Source: Chitinophagaceae bacterium (GTDB taxonomy: Bacteria > Bacteroidota > Bacteroidia > Chitinophagales > Chitinophagaceae). Taken from it: a stretch of DNA of 64,000 nt. The position numbers and the translations under genes are program-made. Positions 7,828 through 15,823 of the stretch are shown piece by piece (the stretch's first letter is position 1; the number at the start of each line of letters is the position of its first letter). The stretch covers positions 354,001 through 418,000 of the forward strand of contig JADJOC010000002.1 of NCBI GenBank assembly GCA_016713965.1, in the 5' to 3' direction. The notes below the pieces were generated by a model. That model saw only the letters and a program-made list of their open reading frames with translations. It did not search any database and was not told the origin of the DNA.

Positions 7828-10254
7828 ATGACGATTAGCTACAATTGGCTGAGTGAATACCTGCCTGAAAGTATTGAACCTGAGAAATTAAGTAAAATTT
7901 TAACCTCCATTGGCCTTGAAGTAGAAAGTGTGGAAAAATATGAGGAAATAAAAGGCGGGTTGCAAGGATTGATAATAGGAAAAGTATTGGCCTGTGAAAA
8001 ACATCCCGATGCAGATAAGTTAAAATTGACCCAGGTTGATATTGGTACACCTGAACCGCTTAACATCGTATGTGGTGCCCCGAATGTAGCTTTGGGACAA
8101 AATGTAATTGTTGCTACAATAGGCACTACTATTTATCCTGTAGATGGGGAGCCTGTTACTATGAAAAAAGCAAAGATAAGAGGGGTTGAAAGCCAGGGAA
8201 TGATCTGTGGCGAAGATGAAATTGGTATTGGCAAAAGTCACGATGGTATTATAGTTTTACCAGAAGGTGTAAAAGCTGGTACTCCTGCTGCCGAATATTT
8301 TAACCCTTACCAGGATTATACTTTTGAAATAGGCCTTACGCCTAACCGCATGGATGCAATGAGCCACATAGGCGTGGCAAAAGATGTTTGTGCGTATTTA
8401 TCCCATCACCATAAAAAAGATACGGCTGTTAAATCTCCTTTTAAAAATAACCTGAAAGCGGATAATAATAATTTAAAAATAAACGTAGTAATAGAAAATG
8501 CCGATTCCTGCCAGCGGTATGCAGGTATTAGTATACAAGGAGTTACAGTTGAAGAAAGCCCTGTATGGCTACAGCAAAAATTAAAAAGTATTGGCCTTCG
8601 TCCCATTAATAATATAGTAGACATTACTAATTTTATTTTACACGAAACCGGACAACCTTTGCATGCTTTTGATGCAGATAAAATAAAGGGAAACACTATA
8701 ATCATTAAAAATATAGCAGCAGGAACAAATTTTATCACCCTGGATGAAAAAGAAAGAAAATTATCTTCCGATGATTTAATGATCTGTGATGCCGAAAACC
8801 CTTTATGCATTGCAGGAATATTTGGTGGTATGATTAGCGGGGTAACAACTGATACAAAAAATATCTTTTTAGAAAGTGCCTGGTTTAATCCTGTAAGTAT
8901 CCGCAAAACATCGGTAAGGCATACCCTTAGGACAGATGCCGCCGTACGTTTTGAAAAAGGAGTAGATATAAGCAACGTAGTAAATGTATTAAAACGAGCG
9001 GCCATATTAATTAAAGAAACTGCAGGTGGCCAGATAGCAAGTGATATTATAGATCTATATCCTGCACCAAAAGAAAAAACAGAAGTGGCTTTAAAATATC
9101 ACTATTTAAAAAAACTAAGCGGTAAAAACTATCATGGTGATACTATAAAAAATATTTTAAGCAGCCTGGGATTTGAATTAATAAAAGAAGGCCGGGACGA
9201 AATGTGGGTAAAGGTTCCTTTTAATAAACCCGACATTTCTATACCGGCAGATATTGTAGAAGAAATAATGCGGATAGACGGCCTGGATAATATCGAAATA
9301 CCTTCACTGATAAGTATTGCACCTTCAATAGAAACGCTGGCCACAGAAACTATAAATAAAGAAAAAATCGCTAATTATCTTGTAGGACTGGGCTTTAATG
9401 AAATATTTACCAACAGCATTACCAATAGTGCATATTTTAACGAAGAGGTTTTACAATCTGCAGTAAAAATGATGAATAACCTTAGCGCAGATTTGGATAT
9501 ACTCAGGCCATCTATGCTGGAAACAGGATTTTCAACCGTAGCATACAATTTAAACCGGAAAAATAACCAAATACAACTTTTTGAATTTGGTAAAATTTAT
9601 AAAACCCTGCAGGAAGGGAAATACCAGGAAGAAAATCAACTATGCCTGTACGTTAGCGGAGATAAAACCACTAAAAGCTGGAACAAAAAAAATGAAAAAA
9701 CAGACATTTATTATGTAAAAGGCATTTGTGAAAGAATATTAAGCCTGTTAGGATTAACAACATTTAATTACCTGCCTGAAACATCAGCAGATTTTGATCA
9801 ATATCTGGTAGTAAAGATAAAAAATGAAGAGGTCGCAAAAATTGGTGCAGTCAATAAAAAAACAGCAGATCGATTCGAATGCAAACAACCGGTTTTCTAT
9901 TTAAATATCCATTGGGATAAACTATTGCTGCTTAATAAAAAATATAACCTTCAATTTAAAGAAATATCTAAATACCCCTCTGCACAAAGAGATTTATCTG
10001 TAGTAGTAGATAAATCTATCCGGTACAAGCAAATTGAAAAAGCCACGTCAATGGCCAAAATAAACAAGCTTGCCTCTATTAACTTATTTGATATATTTGA
10101 AAGTGAAAAATTAGGCGCCAGTAAAAAATCAATGGCTATAAATTATACATTTGTAGACGAAGAAAAAACATTAACTGACAAAGACATAGATACTATGATG
10201 GCAAAGATTATCGCTACTTACGAAAAAGAGTTAAGTGCTGAAATAAGAAAATAA
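7828..10254 (+). CDS. pheT: phenylalanine-tRNA ligase beta subunit
   Basis: 808 residues, normal length. With PheS it forms the tetramer that charges tRNA-Phe. Order seen: N-terminal B1 region, the tRNA-binding OB-fold (IGKVLACEKHPDADKLKLTQVD, written here only as its HPDADKLK core), the B3/B4 editing domain (RPINNIVDITNF, GQPLHAFDADK), B5 (GFELI region, DIVEEIMRIDGLDNI), a core with EIFTNSITNSAYF, and the C-terminal anticodon-binding domain (KYPSAQRDLSVVVDK). pheS is not adjacent. First gene of a likely operon with the coiled-coil gene, zapA and perhaps rny. Confidence 0.97.
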   Translation: MTISYNWLSEYLPESIEPEKLSKILTSIGLEVESVEKYEEIKGGLQGLIIGKVLACEKHPDADKLKLTQVDIGTPEPLNIVCGAPNVALGQNVIVATIGTTIYPVDGEPVTMKKAKIRGVESQGMICGEDEIGIGKSHDGIIVLPEGVKAGTPAAEYFNPYQDYTFEIGLTPNRMDAMSHIGVAKDVCAYLSHHHKKDTAVKSPFKNNLKADNNNLKINVVIENADSCQRYAGISIQGVTVEESPVWLQQKLKSIGLRPINNIVDITNFILHETGQPLHAFDADKIKGNTIIIKNIAAGTNFITLDEKERKLSSDDLMICDAENPLCIAGIFGGMISGVTTDTKNIFLESAWFNPVSIRKTSVRHTLRTDAAVRFEKGVDISNVVNVLKRAAILIKETAGGQIASDIIDLYPAPKEKTEVALKYHYLKKLSGKNYHGDTIKNILSSLGFELIKEGRDEMWVKVPFNKPDISIPADIVEEIMRIDGLDNIEIPSLISIAPSIETLATETINKEKIANYLVGLGFNEIFTNSITNSAYFNEEVLQSAVKMMNNLSADLDILRPSMLETGFSTVAYNLNRKNNQIQLFEFGKIYKTLQEGKYQEENQLCLYVSGDKTTKSWNKKNEKTDIYYVKGICERILSLLGLTTFNYLPETSADFDQYLVVKIKNEEVAKIGAVNKKTADRFECKQPVFYLNIHWDKLLLLNKKYNLQFKEISKYPSAQRDLSVVVDKSIRYKQIEKATSMAKINKLASINLFDIFESEKLGASKKSMAINYTFVDEEKTLTDKDIDTMMAKIIATYEKELSAEIRK

Positions 10255-10302
10255 TATTTCCAATATATTTTTTATAGCAGCTGATTCAATAATCCTAAAC
10301 TA

Positions 10303-10590
10303 ATGGCTGAATTAGAAGAAAATATCATACGCATTAATAAAAAGTTTCAGCAATTGCTGAAACACTATCAGTTATTAAAAAAAGAGAATTTACAACAGGC
10401 AGTTATCATCCGGCAGTTACAAACCGCAAACGAAACTGCGGTTCAGCAATCAGCTACATTACAGCAGCAAATCATAATATTAAAAGCAGCAGCAGGGCAA
10501 ATGAATGATGCTGATAAAAAAGAATTTGAAAAAACCATCACCCAATATTTAAAAGAAATTGATAAGTGTATTAATTTATTAAGCGAATAA
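10303..10590 (+). CDS. small coiled-coil protein preceding zapA
   Basis: 95 residues, rich in Glu, Lys and Gln, with heptad-like hydrophobic spacing through FQQLLKHYQLLKKENLQQAV and a second helix QQQIIILKAAAGQMN. No signal peptide or enzyme motif. It lies 48 bp after pheT and 2 bp before zapA. Position and shape suggest a cell-division accessory protein that could work with ZapA at the Z ring, but I do not recognise a named family. Confidence 0.75.
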   Translation: MAELEENIIRINKKFQQLLKHYQLLKKENLQQAVIIRQLQTANETAVQQSATLQQQIIILKAAAGQMNDADKKEFEKTITQYLKEIDKCINLLSE

Positions 10591-10592
10591 GC

Positions 10593-10907
10593 ATGGCTGT
10601 AACAGAAACTCTTATACCCGTAAATATTATTATCGGTGACAGAAGCTACCGGATAAAAACCAATCCTAAAGATGAAGAAATCATCAGGCGCACATTGAAA
10701 ATAATTAATGATAAAATAGTAGAGTTTAAAACTCAGTTTGCCGGTAAAGACATGCAGGATTATATTGCTATGGTAATGATATGGTACGCCACACAAGCCA
10801 CCAGTACCCCAAATTTAATTATAGAGAAAGAAATAGCAGACATTTTGATAAATATGGAAGAGCAGCTTGATAAACATATTTCCAATAATATTACAAATAC
10901 TATTTAA
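10593..10907 (+). CDS. zapA: cell division protein ZapA
   Basis: 104 residues. ZapA binds FtsZ and cross-links its filaments. The N-terminal strand-helix unit has LIPVNIIIGDRSYRIKTNP, followed by EEIIRRTLKIINDKI and the long C-terminal helix that forms the tetramer (KEIADILINMEEQLDKHI). It begins 2 bp after the coiled-coil gene, so the two are translationally close. Confidence 0.85.
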   Translation: MAVTETLIPVNIIIGDRSYRIKTNPKDEEIIRRTLKIINDKIVEFKTQFAGKDMQDYIAMVMIWYATQATSTPNLIIEKEIADILINMEEQLDKHISNNITNTI

Positions 10908-11044
10908 TTATACATACTATCTAAGGCACGCTATCTCCCACCACAATTTTTGTATCTTCGCTGCTCAACAGCCATCTCACTCAAAAAATATGGGTATAGA
11001 AGGATTATATAAGATTGTGAAACGTTTTAAAACCAAAACATTTA

Positions 11045-12610
11045 ATGGAACCGATAATCATTTACATTATCATAGGCGCTGCAGCGCTAATTATAGGCAT
11101 AATACTTGGTAAAATAATATTTGCAAAAAACACCAGGAAACAGGTAGAAGATGCACAACAACAAAGCCAGACTATATTAAGAGAAGCAGAATTAAGGGCT
11201 GAAACCCTTAAAAAAGAAAAAGAACTGGAGGCAAAAGAAAAGTTTGTGCAGATGAAATCCACCCACGACAGGGAAGTTATGCAGCGCAATCAAAAAATAC
11301 TTGAAGGAGAAAACCGCATCAAGCAAAGAGAACAATCCATCAACCAAAAAGAAACTGCTTTAGATAAGCAGGTAAAAGAAAATGATGCTATCAAGGAAAA
11401 TCTAAACAGACAAATAGAAGTAGTAAGCTTAAAACGCAATGAACTTGAAAAGCACCAGGAAGAGCATATCCGCAGGCTCGAAAAAGTAGCCGGCCTTTCT
11501 GCCGAAGATGCCAAAACACAGTTAATTGAAAGTTTAAAGCAGGAGGCTCAGTCAAAAGCGTTGTCCATCCAGCAGGAAATTATTGAAGAAGCCAAATTAA
11601 AAGCCAATAAAGAAGCCCGTAAAATTGTTATCCAAACCATACAGCGTACAGCTGCAGAGCAGGCTATAGAAAATGCCATCACCGTATTTAATCTCGAAAG
11701 CGATGAAATAAAAGGTTCCATTATAGGCCGCGAAGGCCGTAATATCCGGGCCATAGAAGCCGCTACAGGTGTAGATTTGATTGTAGATGACACCCCCGAA
11801 GCGATTATTCTCTCTTCTTTTGATCCCCTGCGCAGGGAAATTGCCCGTTTATCTTTGCAACGTTTGGTTGCCGATGGTCGCATTCATCCTGCCCGTATCG
11901 AAGAGGTAGTAGAAAAAACCAAGCGACAGCTCGACGACCAGGTAATGGAAATCGGCGAACGCACTGCTATGGAACTAGGTGTGCATGGTCTTCATAAAGA
12001 ATTAATCAGGATGGTAGGCCGCATGCGTTTCCGCTCCAGCTATGGCCAAAACCTATTGATGCACAGCCGGGAAACTGCCAACCTTTGCGGCATCATGGCG
12101 GCTGAACTTGGACTTAACCCAAAACTCGCCAAACGTGCAGGCCTATTACACGATATCGGTAAAGTGCCAGACGAAGAAACAGATCTGAGCCATGCATTAC
12201 TTGGCGCAAAATTGGCCGAGAAATATGGCGAAAACCCTGCAGTAGTAAATGCTATCGGTGCCCATCACGATGAAATGGAAATGCAATATGTTATTTCTCC
12301 CATCATTCAGGCTTGCGATGCCATCAGCGGTGCAAGGCCCGGTGCCAGGCGTGAAATCATGCAGCAATATATCCAGCGCATTAAAGACCTCGAAAACCTG
12401 GCTCTTGCCTATACTGGTGTAGAAAAAGCCTATGCCATACAAGCCGGCAGGGAGCTTAGGGTAATTGTAGAAGCCGATAAAGTAACCGACAGCGACAGCG
12501 ATAAATTAAGCTTTGAAATAGCACAAAAAATACAAACTGAAATGACATTTCCGGGGCAAATAAAAGTTACCGTGATCAGGGAAAAACGCTCGGTGAACGT
12601 AGCCAGGTAG
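11045..12610 (+). CDS. rny: ribonuclease Y
   Basis: 521 residues, the normal length. Membrane-anchored endoribonuclease that initiates mRNA decay. N-terminal transmembrane helix (IIYIIIGAAALIIGIILG), then about 180 residues of charged coiled coil. A KH domain follows with GSIIGREGRNIRAIEAATGV, and an HD domain with the metal-binding HDIGKV, plus AHHDEME. The C-terminus ends REKRSVNVAR. Synteny with zapA and pheT is typical for this phylum. A stem-loop at 12654 probably ends the transcript. Confidence 0.97.
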   Translation: MEPIIIYIIIGAAALIIGIILGKIIFAKNTRKQVEDAQQQSQTILREAELRAETLKKEKELEAKEKFVQMKSTHDREVMQRNQKILEGENRIKQREQSINQKETALDKQVKENDAIKENLNRQIEVVSLKRNELEKHQEEHIRRLEKVAGLSAEDAKTQLIESLKQEAQSKALSIQQEIIEEAKLKANKEARKIVIQTIQRTAAEQAIENAITVFNLESDEIKGSIIGREGRNIRAIEAATGVDLIVDDTPEAIILSSFDPLRREIARLSLQRLVADGRIHPARIEEVVEKTKRQLDDQVMEIGERTAMELGVHGLHKELIRMVGRMRFRSSYGQNLLMHSRETANLCGIMAAELGLNPKLAKRAGLLHDIGKVPDEETDLSHALLGAKLAEKYGENPAVVNAIGAHHDEMEMQYVISPIIQACDAISGARPGARREIMQQYIQRIKDLENLALAYTGVEKAYAIQAGRELRVIVEADKVTDSDSDKLSFEIAQKIQTEMTFPGQIKVTVIREKRSVNVAR

Positions 12611-12614
12611 AGCA

Positions 12615-12649
12615 ATTAAAAATGAAGAATTAAAAATTAAAAATTTATT
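12615..12649. repeat. AT-rich heptad array after rny
   Basis: Five 7-mers: ATTAAAA, ATGAAGA, ATTAAAA, ATTAAAA, ATTTATT. The inverse-complement family (ATTCTTC, ATTTTTA) lies at 14344-14378, on the other side of the IS element. Confidence 0.7.
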
Positions 12650-12653
12650 TAAC

Positions 12654-12683
12654 GCAGCCGGTATTTATTATCGGCTGCTTAAT
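12654..12683 (+). terminator. terminator after rny
   Basis: GCAGCCG (12654-12660) and CGGCTGC (12672-12678) form a 7-bp GC-rich stem with an 11-nt loop, followed by TTAATTT. It lies 44 bp after the rny stop. Confidence 0.55.
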
Positions 12684-12730
12684 TTAGACGATAAGCAATA
12701 AAATAAATATTTGGGGCTGTTGGCAATTTA

Positions 12731-12792
12731 TCTCTATTCGGCTTTAGTCCGGGCTATCACTGCTACTCCGCCACAAAGCCAACACACTGACT
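12731..12792 (+). repeat. left half of REP-like repeat interrupted by the IS
   Basis: CTTTAGTCCGGGCTATCAC here matches the left block of 2796-2880. The right block (GGGGTATCCGTTC, CCCGCAGCCATTC) lies at 14240-14271, after the IS. The element therefore appears to have inserted into a pre-existing repeat. Confidence 0.45.
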
Positions 12793-12807
12793 CGTCCTAA
12801 AATAAGT

Positions 12808-13753
12808 TTACAGGTTATATAAATGTGTTTTTTTATTTACTGTAATTTTTGGATGTTCAAAGTTAGGCTTTGAATGATAATAGTTTTTCCATAATTTTTC
12901 TGTTTTTAAGTTAATGTTACAATGTATTTGCTCTGGTGTAAGGTTACCTATGCTCATATGTGGCCTTTGTTGGTTATAAAGTTTTACTGTCCGCTTAAGT
13001 ATAGCTTTAGCTTCTATAATATTTGCAGGTTTGCAGAACTGCAAATACTCATCCTTTATAATCCCATTAATTCTTTCAGCAAGGGCATTTTCTAAAGGGT
13101 CGCCATTTTCAGTCATACTGATTGTAATATTATTTTCATTTAATAATTGTACATAGCTATTACTACAATACTGTAAGCCCCTGTCACTGTGGTGTGTAAG
13201 CTTAAAATGGCCCTGCGGCCTCAAGCCGCAAAGGGCTATTTTAAGCGCTTGTGCTCTACAGTGTACACTTTCCATATTCTCTGCTACAGAATACCCTACA
13301 ATCTTACGGCTGTAAGCATCTGTTATAAAACTTATGTAAAAGAACTGCTGCTTTGCTTTCCAGTATGTAATATCACTTACCCATAACTGGTTTATACCAC
13401 AAGGCGTAAACCCTCTCACTAAATTAGGATAACGCCTGAACCAATGCTTTGAGTTGGTCGTTATAGTAGTACGTCTTTTCTTACGTACCAGTAGTCCATG
13501 AACTGCCAGCAAATCAAATAAAGCATCCCTGCCCATTTTTTATTTGGTTATCAATCATGAAGCTTTGTAACATCTCATAAAGCTTACGGGTGCCCATACG
13601 CCTATGCAACAAACGGATGCGCTTCACCTCTTCTATCACCAGCTTTTGTTCTATATCACTACTATAACAAAACCAGCTATACTGATAATGAGCCTGCCGG
13701 GTAATACCAAACCATCCACATAGCCTGGCAAGGCCTATATGGGAAATTCCTTT
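12808..13753 (-). CDS. IS3-family transposase OrfB (DDE integrase core; one frameshift)
   Basis: About 314 residues. The N-terminal part (ISHIGLARLCGWFGITRQAHY, given in part, then KRIRLLHRRMGTRKLYEML) matches the IS3 helical region before the integrase core. The DDE residues are in WVSDITYW, THHSDRGLQY and LENALAERINGIIKDEY. An extra A in the A6 run near 13535-13540 shifts the frame between DNQIK and MGRDALF, so as read the copy is inactive unless this is a sequencing error. It overlaps the end of orfA. Confidence 0.9.
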
Positions 13754-14199
13754 TCATAACCATTATGGTTTGGTGTTGAACTTTTTCTAATAGGAACTTT
13801 TAGTTGCTGTTCTGCTACATCTATCATCGTAGAAAAAGCAACAGCTTTTTGCTCTGCTTCCTTAAGTTGTTGTTCCAATTGTTTTATCCGAACCTCCAAT
13901 TCTTTAATTTGGGCATCGCCACCTTCCAAGCTATGAATGCTACGTTTTGACATAGATAACCTTTCTGCAAAACTAATCACTCTTCGCTGACATCCATTAA
14001 CATCATAACCTAAACGGCGCATCCATTTTACTATCAAACCATTTTCTTTCTTTCGGCCTGTGTATTTTTCCCATATAGCTTGCTTCGTCGTTGGATAGGA
14101 TAAATACTCCTTAATAATTAATTCTTTCTCTGCATCACTAAAATAGTACAACTCATTTGACTTATACTGACGAATAATATTATGACCCATCTTAATCAA
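13735..14199 (-). CDS. IS3-family transposase OrfA
   Basis: 154 residues. An N-terminal helix-turn-helix (KELIIKEYLSYPTTKQAI) is followed by a leucine-zipper-like helix (IKELEVRIKQLEQQLKEAEQ) that mediates multimerisation. The orfB frame opens at 13753, right after a TGA, and the overlap carries GAAAAGG (13749-13755), a plausible -1 slip site for making the OrfAB fusion transposase. Confidence 0.88.
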   Translation of the reverse strand: MIKMGHNIIRQYKSNELYYFSDAEKELIIKEYLSYPTTKQAIWEKYTGRKKENGLIVKWMRRLGYDVNGCQRRVISFAERLSMSKRSIHSLEGGDAQIKELEVRIKQLEQQLKEAEQKAVAFSTMIDVAEQQLKVPIRKSSTPNHNGYEKEFPI

Positions 14200-14343
14200 A
14201 TTTGCGTAAACCTATTTTAGGACAAGACACACACCTTCAGCGGGGTATCCGTTCTATCCCGCAGCCATTCATCAGTTGAATTACTATTGAACTTTTTATA
14301 TCTTACAGTACCTAATTAAATAATACGCCAACAATTTTAAAAA

Positions 14344-14378
14344 ATTCTTCATTTTTAATTCTTCATTTTTAATTAAAT
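14344..14378. repeat. AT-rich heptad array upstream of rplS
   Basis: ATTCTTC, ATTTTTA, ATTCTTC, ATTTTTA, ATTAAAT: an exact 14-bp tandem duplication plus one unit. It ends 4 bp before the rplS -7 box and so occupies the -33 region. Confidence 0.75.
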
Positions 14379-14382
14379 CCCC

Positions 14383-14390
14383 TACCTTTG
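14383..14390 (+). promoter_or_regulatory. -7 box TACCTTTG of rplS
   Basis: Exact TAnnTTTG match, 24 nt before the rplS start. A -33 TTG is not evident because the heptad array fills that position. Confidence 0.6.
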
Positions 14391-14414
14391 CACTCCGATA
14401 AAATAAAATAAATT

Positions 14415-14783
14415 ATGAACGCAGTAGCATTTGTTCATGAGCAGTTGACAACAAAACCAACGGTTCCTAACTTTAAAGCAGGTGATAGCATCAAAGTTAA
14501 CTATAAAATCCAGGAAGGTAATAAAGAGCGTATCCAGAGTTTCAAAGGCGATGTAATCAAACGCCAGGGTGTTGGAGCTACCGCTACTTTTACTGTAAGG
14601 AAAATGAGTGATGGTGTAGGCGTAGAACGCTTATTTCCTATCTATTCTCCAAATATAGAAAGTATTGTATTAAACAAAGTGGGTAAAGTAAGCCGTGCAA
14701 AATTGTATTACTTACGTGAAAGAAGCGGCAAAAGTGCCCGTATCAAAGAAAAAAGAATGGCAGTGGGTCTTAAAAAGAAATAA
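14415..14783 (+). CDS. rplS: 50S ribosomal protein L19
   Basis: 122 residues. Protein at the 30S/50S interface. Conserved segments: PNFKAGDSIKVNYKI, RIQSFKGDVIKRQGVG, TFTVRKMSDGVGVERLFP, and KVSRAKLYYLRERSGKSARI. Monocistronic: it has its own -7 box upstream and a strong hairpin terminator 20 bp downstream. Confidence 0.97.
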   Translation: MNAVAFVHEQLTTKPTVPNFKAGDSIKVNYKIQEGNKERIQSFKGDVIKRQGVGATATFTVRKMSDGVGVERLFPIYSPNIESIVLNKVGKVSRAKLYYLRERSGKSARIKEKRMAVGLKKK

Positions 14784-14802
14784 ATATATTCCAAAATATA
14801 CT

Positions 14803-14834
14803 AAAGCGAAAATTTACTCAATTTTCGCTTTTTT
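14803..14834 (+). terminator. terminator of rplS
   Basis: The stem AAAGCGAAAAT / ATTTTCGCTTT with a 7-nt loop is followed by T's, a typical factor-independent terminator. Confidence 0.85.
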
Positions 14835-14941
14835 GTTGCATTTAATTATAAAAAAAAGTAGTTTAGTACTCCAATACTATTATATTTATCCATTCGAATT
14901 ACATTATAGCGATTATCCTTATTCACCAACCTGGCCAAACC

Positions 14942-15067
14942 ATGAAGAAACTACTCCCATACTTGCTTATCCTTTCTGCTGTTATTTATTTAATGTCTTG
15001 TGCCCGTGGCATTAGTCCTTACGACGCTGCAAATGGCAAGGCAAAATGCAGTAAGCATATCCGGTAA
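14942..15067 (+). CDS. 41-residue lipoprotein
   Basis: Begins MKKLLPYLLILSAVIY and has the lipobox LMSC (lipidated Cys at position 20). A short mature tail follows: ARGISPYDAANGKAKCSKHIR. Very short lipoproteins with a 'TPYEAANGKAKCG'-like tail are common in Bacteroidota and of unknown function. The frame is intact despite its size, and the SPYDAANGKAKC motif argues it is real. It is followed 7 bp later by a mobile repeat. Confidence 0.7.
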   Translation: MKKLLPYLLILSAVIYLMSCARGISPYDAANGKAKCSKHIR

Positions 15068-15074
15068 TCTATAA

Positions 15075-15325
15075 TAACCTGAGTTCGGGATAAGTTATTA
15101 AATAATTTGTTGTATTTCAATTAGTTGTATTGCTGTACTTTTTGCCTTGACGCAAAAAGTACCAAAAAAGTCAAGGCAGGAACGATTACTGCCCGTTCCT
15201 GCCTCACACCACTACTCAACTTTTGTACTACTGTAGCTTCAACATTAGTTCTTTACTCTTAATTTCGATGCAGGCTAAATAAATAGTTAACAGATTTTAA
15301 AATTCCTTATCCCGAACTCAGGTTA
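15075..15325. mobile_element. MITE-like element with 20-bp terminal inverted repeats
   Basis: 251 bp bounded by perfect 20-bp inverted repeats, TAACCTGAGTTCGGGATAAG at 15075-15094 and its complement at 15306-15325. No coding capacity. Inside is a perfect hairpin GTACTTTTTGC-CTTGAC-GCAAAAAGTAC (15135-15162). The 45 nt at 15135-15179 match, inverted, 27489-27533 in a second element at 36 of 45 positions. A non-autonomous transposable repeat is the simplest reading. Confidence 0.75.
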
Positions 15326-15436
15326 ATAGTTTTATACATTGCTAATCCTGACATTATAGCCTTCTTGCTATTGTATGATAATTATCCTGTAATATCAGAT
15401 TATCTTTCAAAAATCTTCCACAACCAATATTTGGTT

Positions 15437-15444
15437 TATCTTTG
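15437..15444 (+). promoter_or_regulatory. -7 box TATCTTTG of tatA
   Basis: TAnnTTTG match, 17 nt before the tatA start codon. No clear -33 element. Confidence 0.5.
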
Positions 15445-15461
15445 CAGTTCAAACCATAGTT

Positions 15462-15698
15462 ATGACAGCTTTACAACCATTAACCGTTTTTTTAATAGGC
15501 ATGCCTGGTGGGTCAGAATGGATCTTTATTATATTGGCCATCATACTTTTATTTGGCGGTAGAAAAATTCCTGAATTAATGAGAGGCTTGGGTAAAGGCA
15601 TACGTGAATTTAAAGATGCTAAAGACAATGTGAAAAATGAAATCGAAGAAGGCATGAAAGAAAAAGAAACTAAGCCACAAGAGCAGTCTTTAAAATAA
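15462..15698 (+). CDS. tatA: Sec-independent translocase protein TatA/E
   Basis: 78 residues. Pore-forming subunit of the twin-arginine translocase. One transmembrane helix (SEWIFIILAIILLFGG) is followed by the hinge-amphipathic helix GGRKIPELMRGLGKGIREFK and a charged tail. A second start (MPGGSEW, 15501) would give a more usual short N-terminus. No tatC nearby. Confidence 0.93.
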   Translation: MTALQPLTVFLIGMPGGSEWIFIILAIILLFGGRKIPELMRGLGKGIREFKDAKDNVKNEIEEGMKEKETKPQEQSLK

Positions 15699-15720
15699 TA
15701 CAAAAAAAGTTCAAAATTTG

Positions 15721-15800
15721 CACTTCGGCTGAAGTGTGCGACCACCGCTTTTAGCGGGGCAAGCTGCAAATGCTTTGGTCTGCACTTCGGCCGATTCCAT
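15721..15800. repeat. structured spacer tatA-gatA
   Basis: Contains CACTTCGGCTGAAGTG (6-bp stem, 4-nt loop, 15721-15736) and CCGCTTTTAGCGG (5-bp stem, 15745-15757), then a second TGCACTTCGG (15781). Unusually GC-rich for a spacer; it may be a folded repeat or an RNA leader for gatA. Confidence 0.4.
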
Positions 15801-15823
15801 AAATATTCTCTCCATAATTTATT

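Larger units (their letters stand above)
12793..14224 (-). mobile_element. IS3-family insertion sequence
   Basis: About 1.43 kb, bounded by terminal inverted repeats. The left is CGTCCTAAAATAAGTTTAC (12793-12811); the right, read on the minus strand, is TGTCCTAAAATAGGTTTAC (14206-14224), with two mismatches. It encodes OrfA and OrfB on the minus strand in the overlapping -1 arrangement of the family. I see no convincing target-site duplication. It carries no passenger gene. Confidence 0.9.

Noticed and set aside
10908..11044. 6S RNA or another small RNA between zapA and rny
   Set aside because: 6S RNA genes lie near zapA in some bacteria, but I could not find the required long double-stranded structure in these 137 bp.
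14784..15461. Further coding genes besides the 41-residue lipoprotein
   Set aside because: The remaining open frames lie in the MITE-like element or the terminator and show no protein-like composition.
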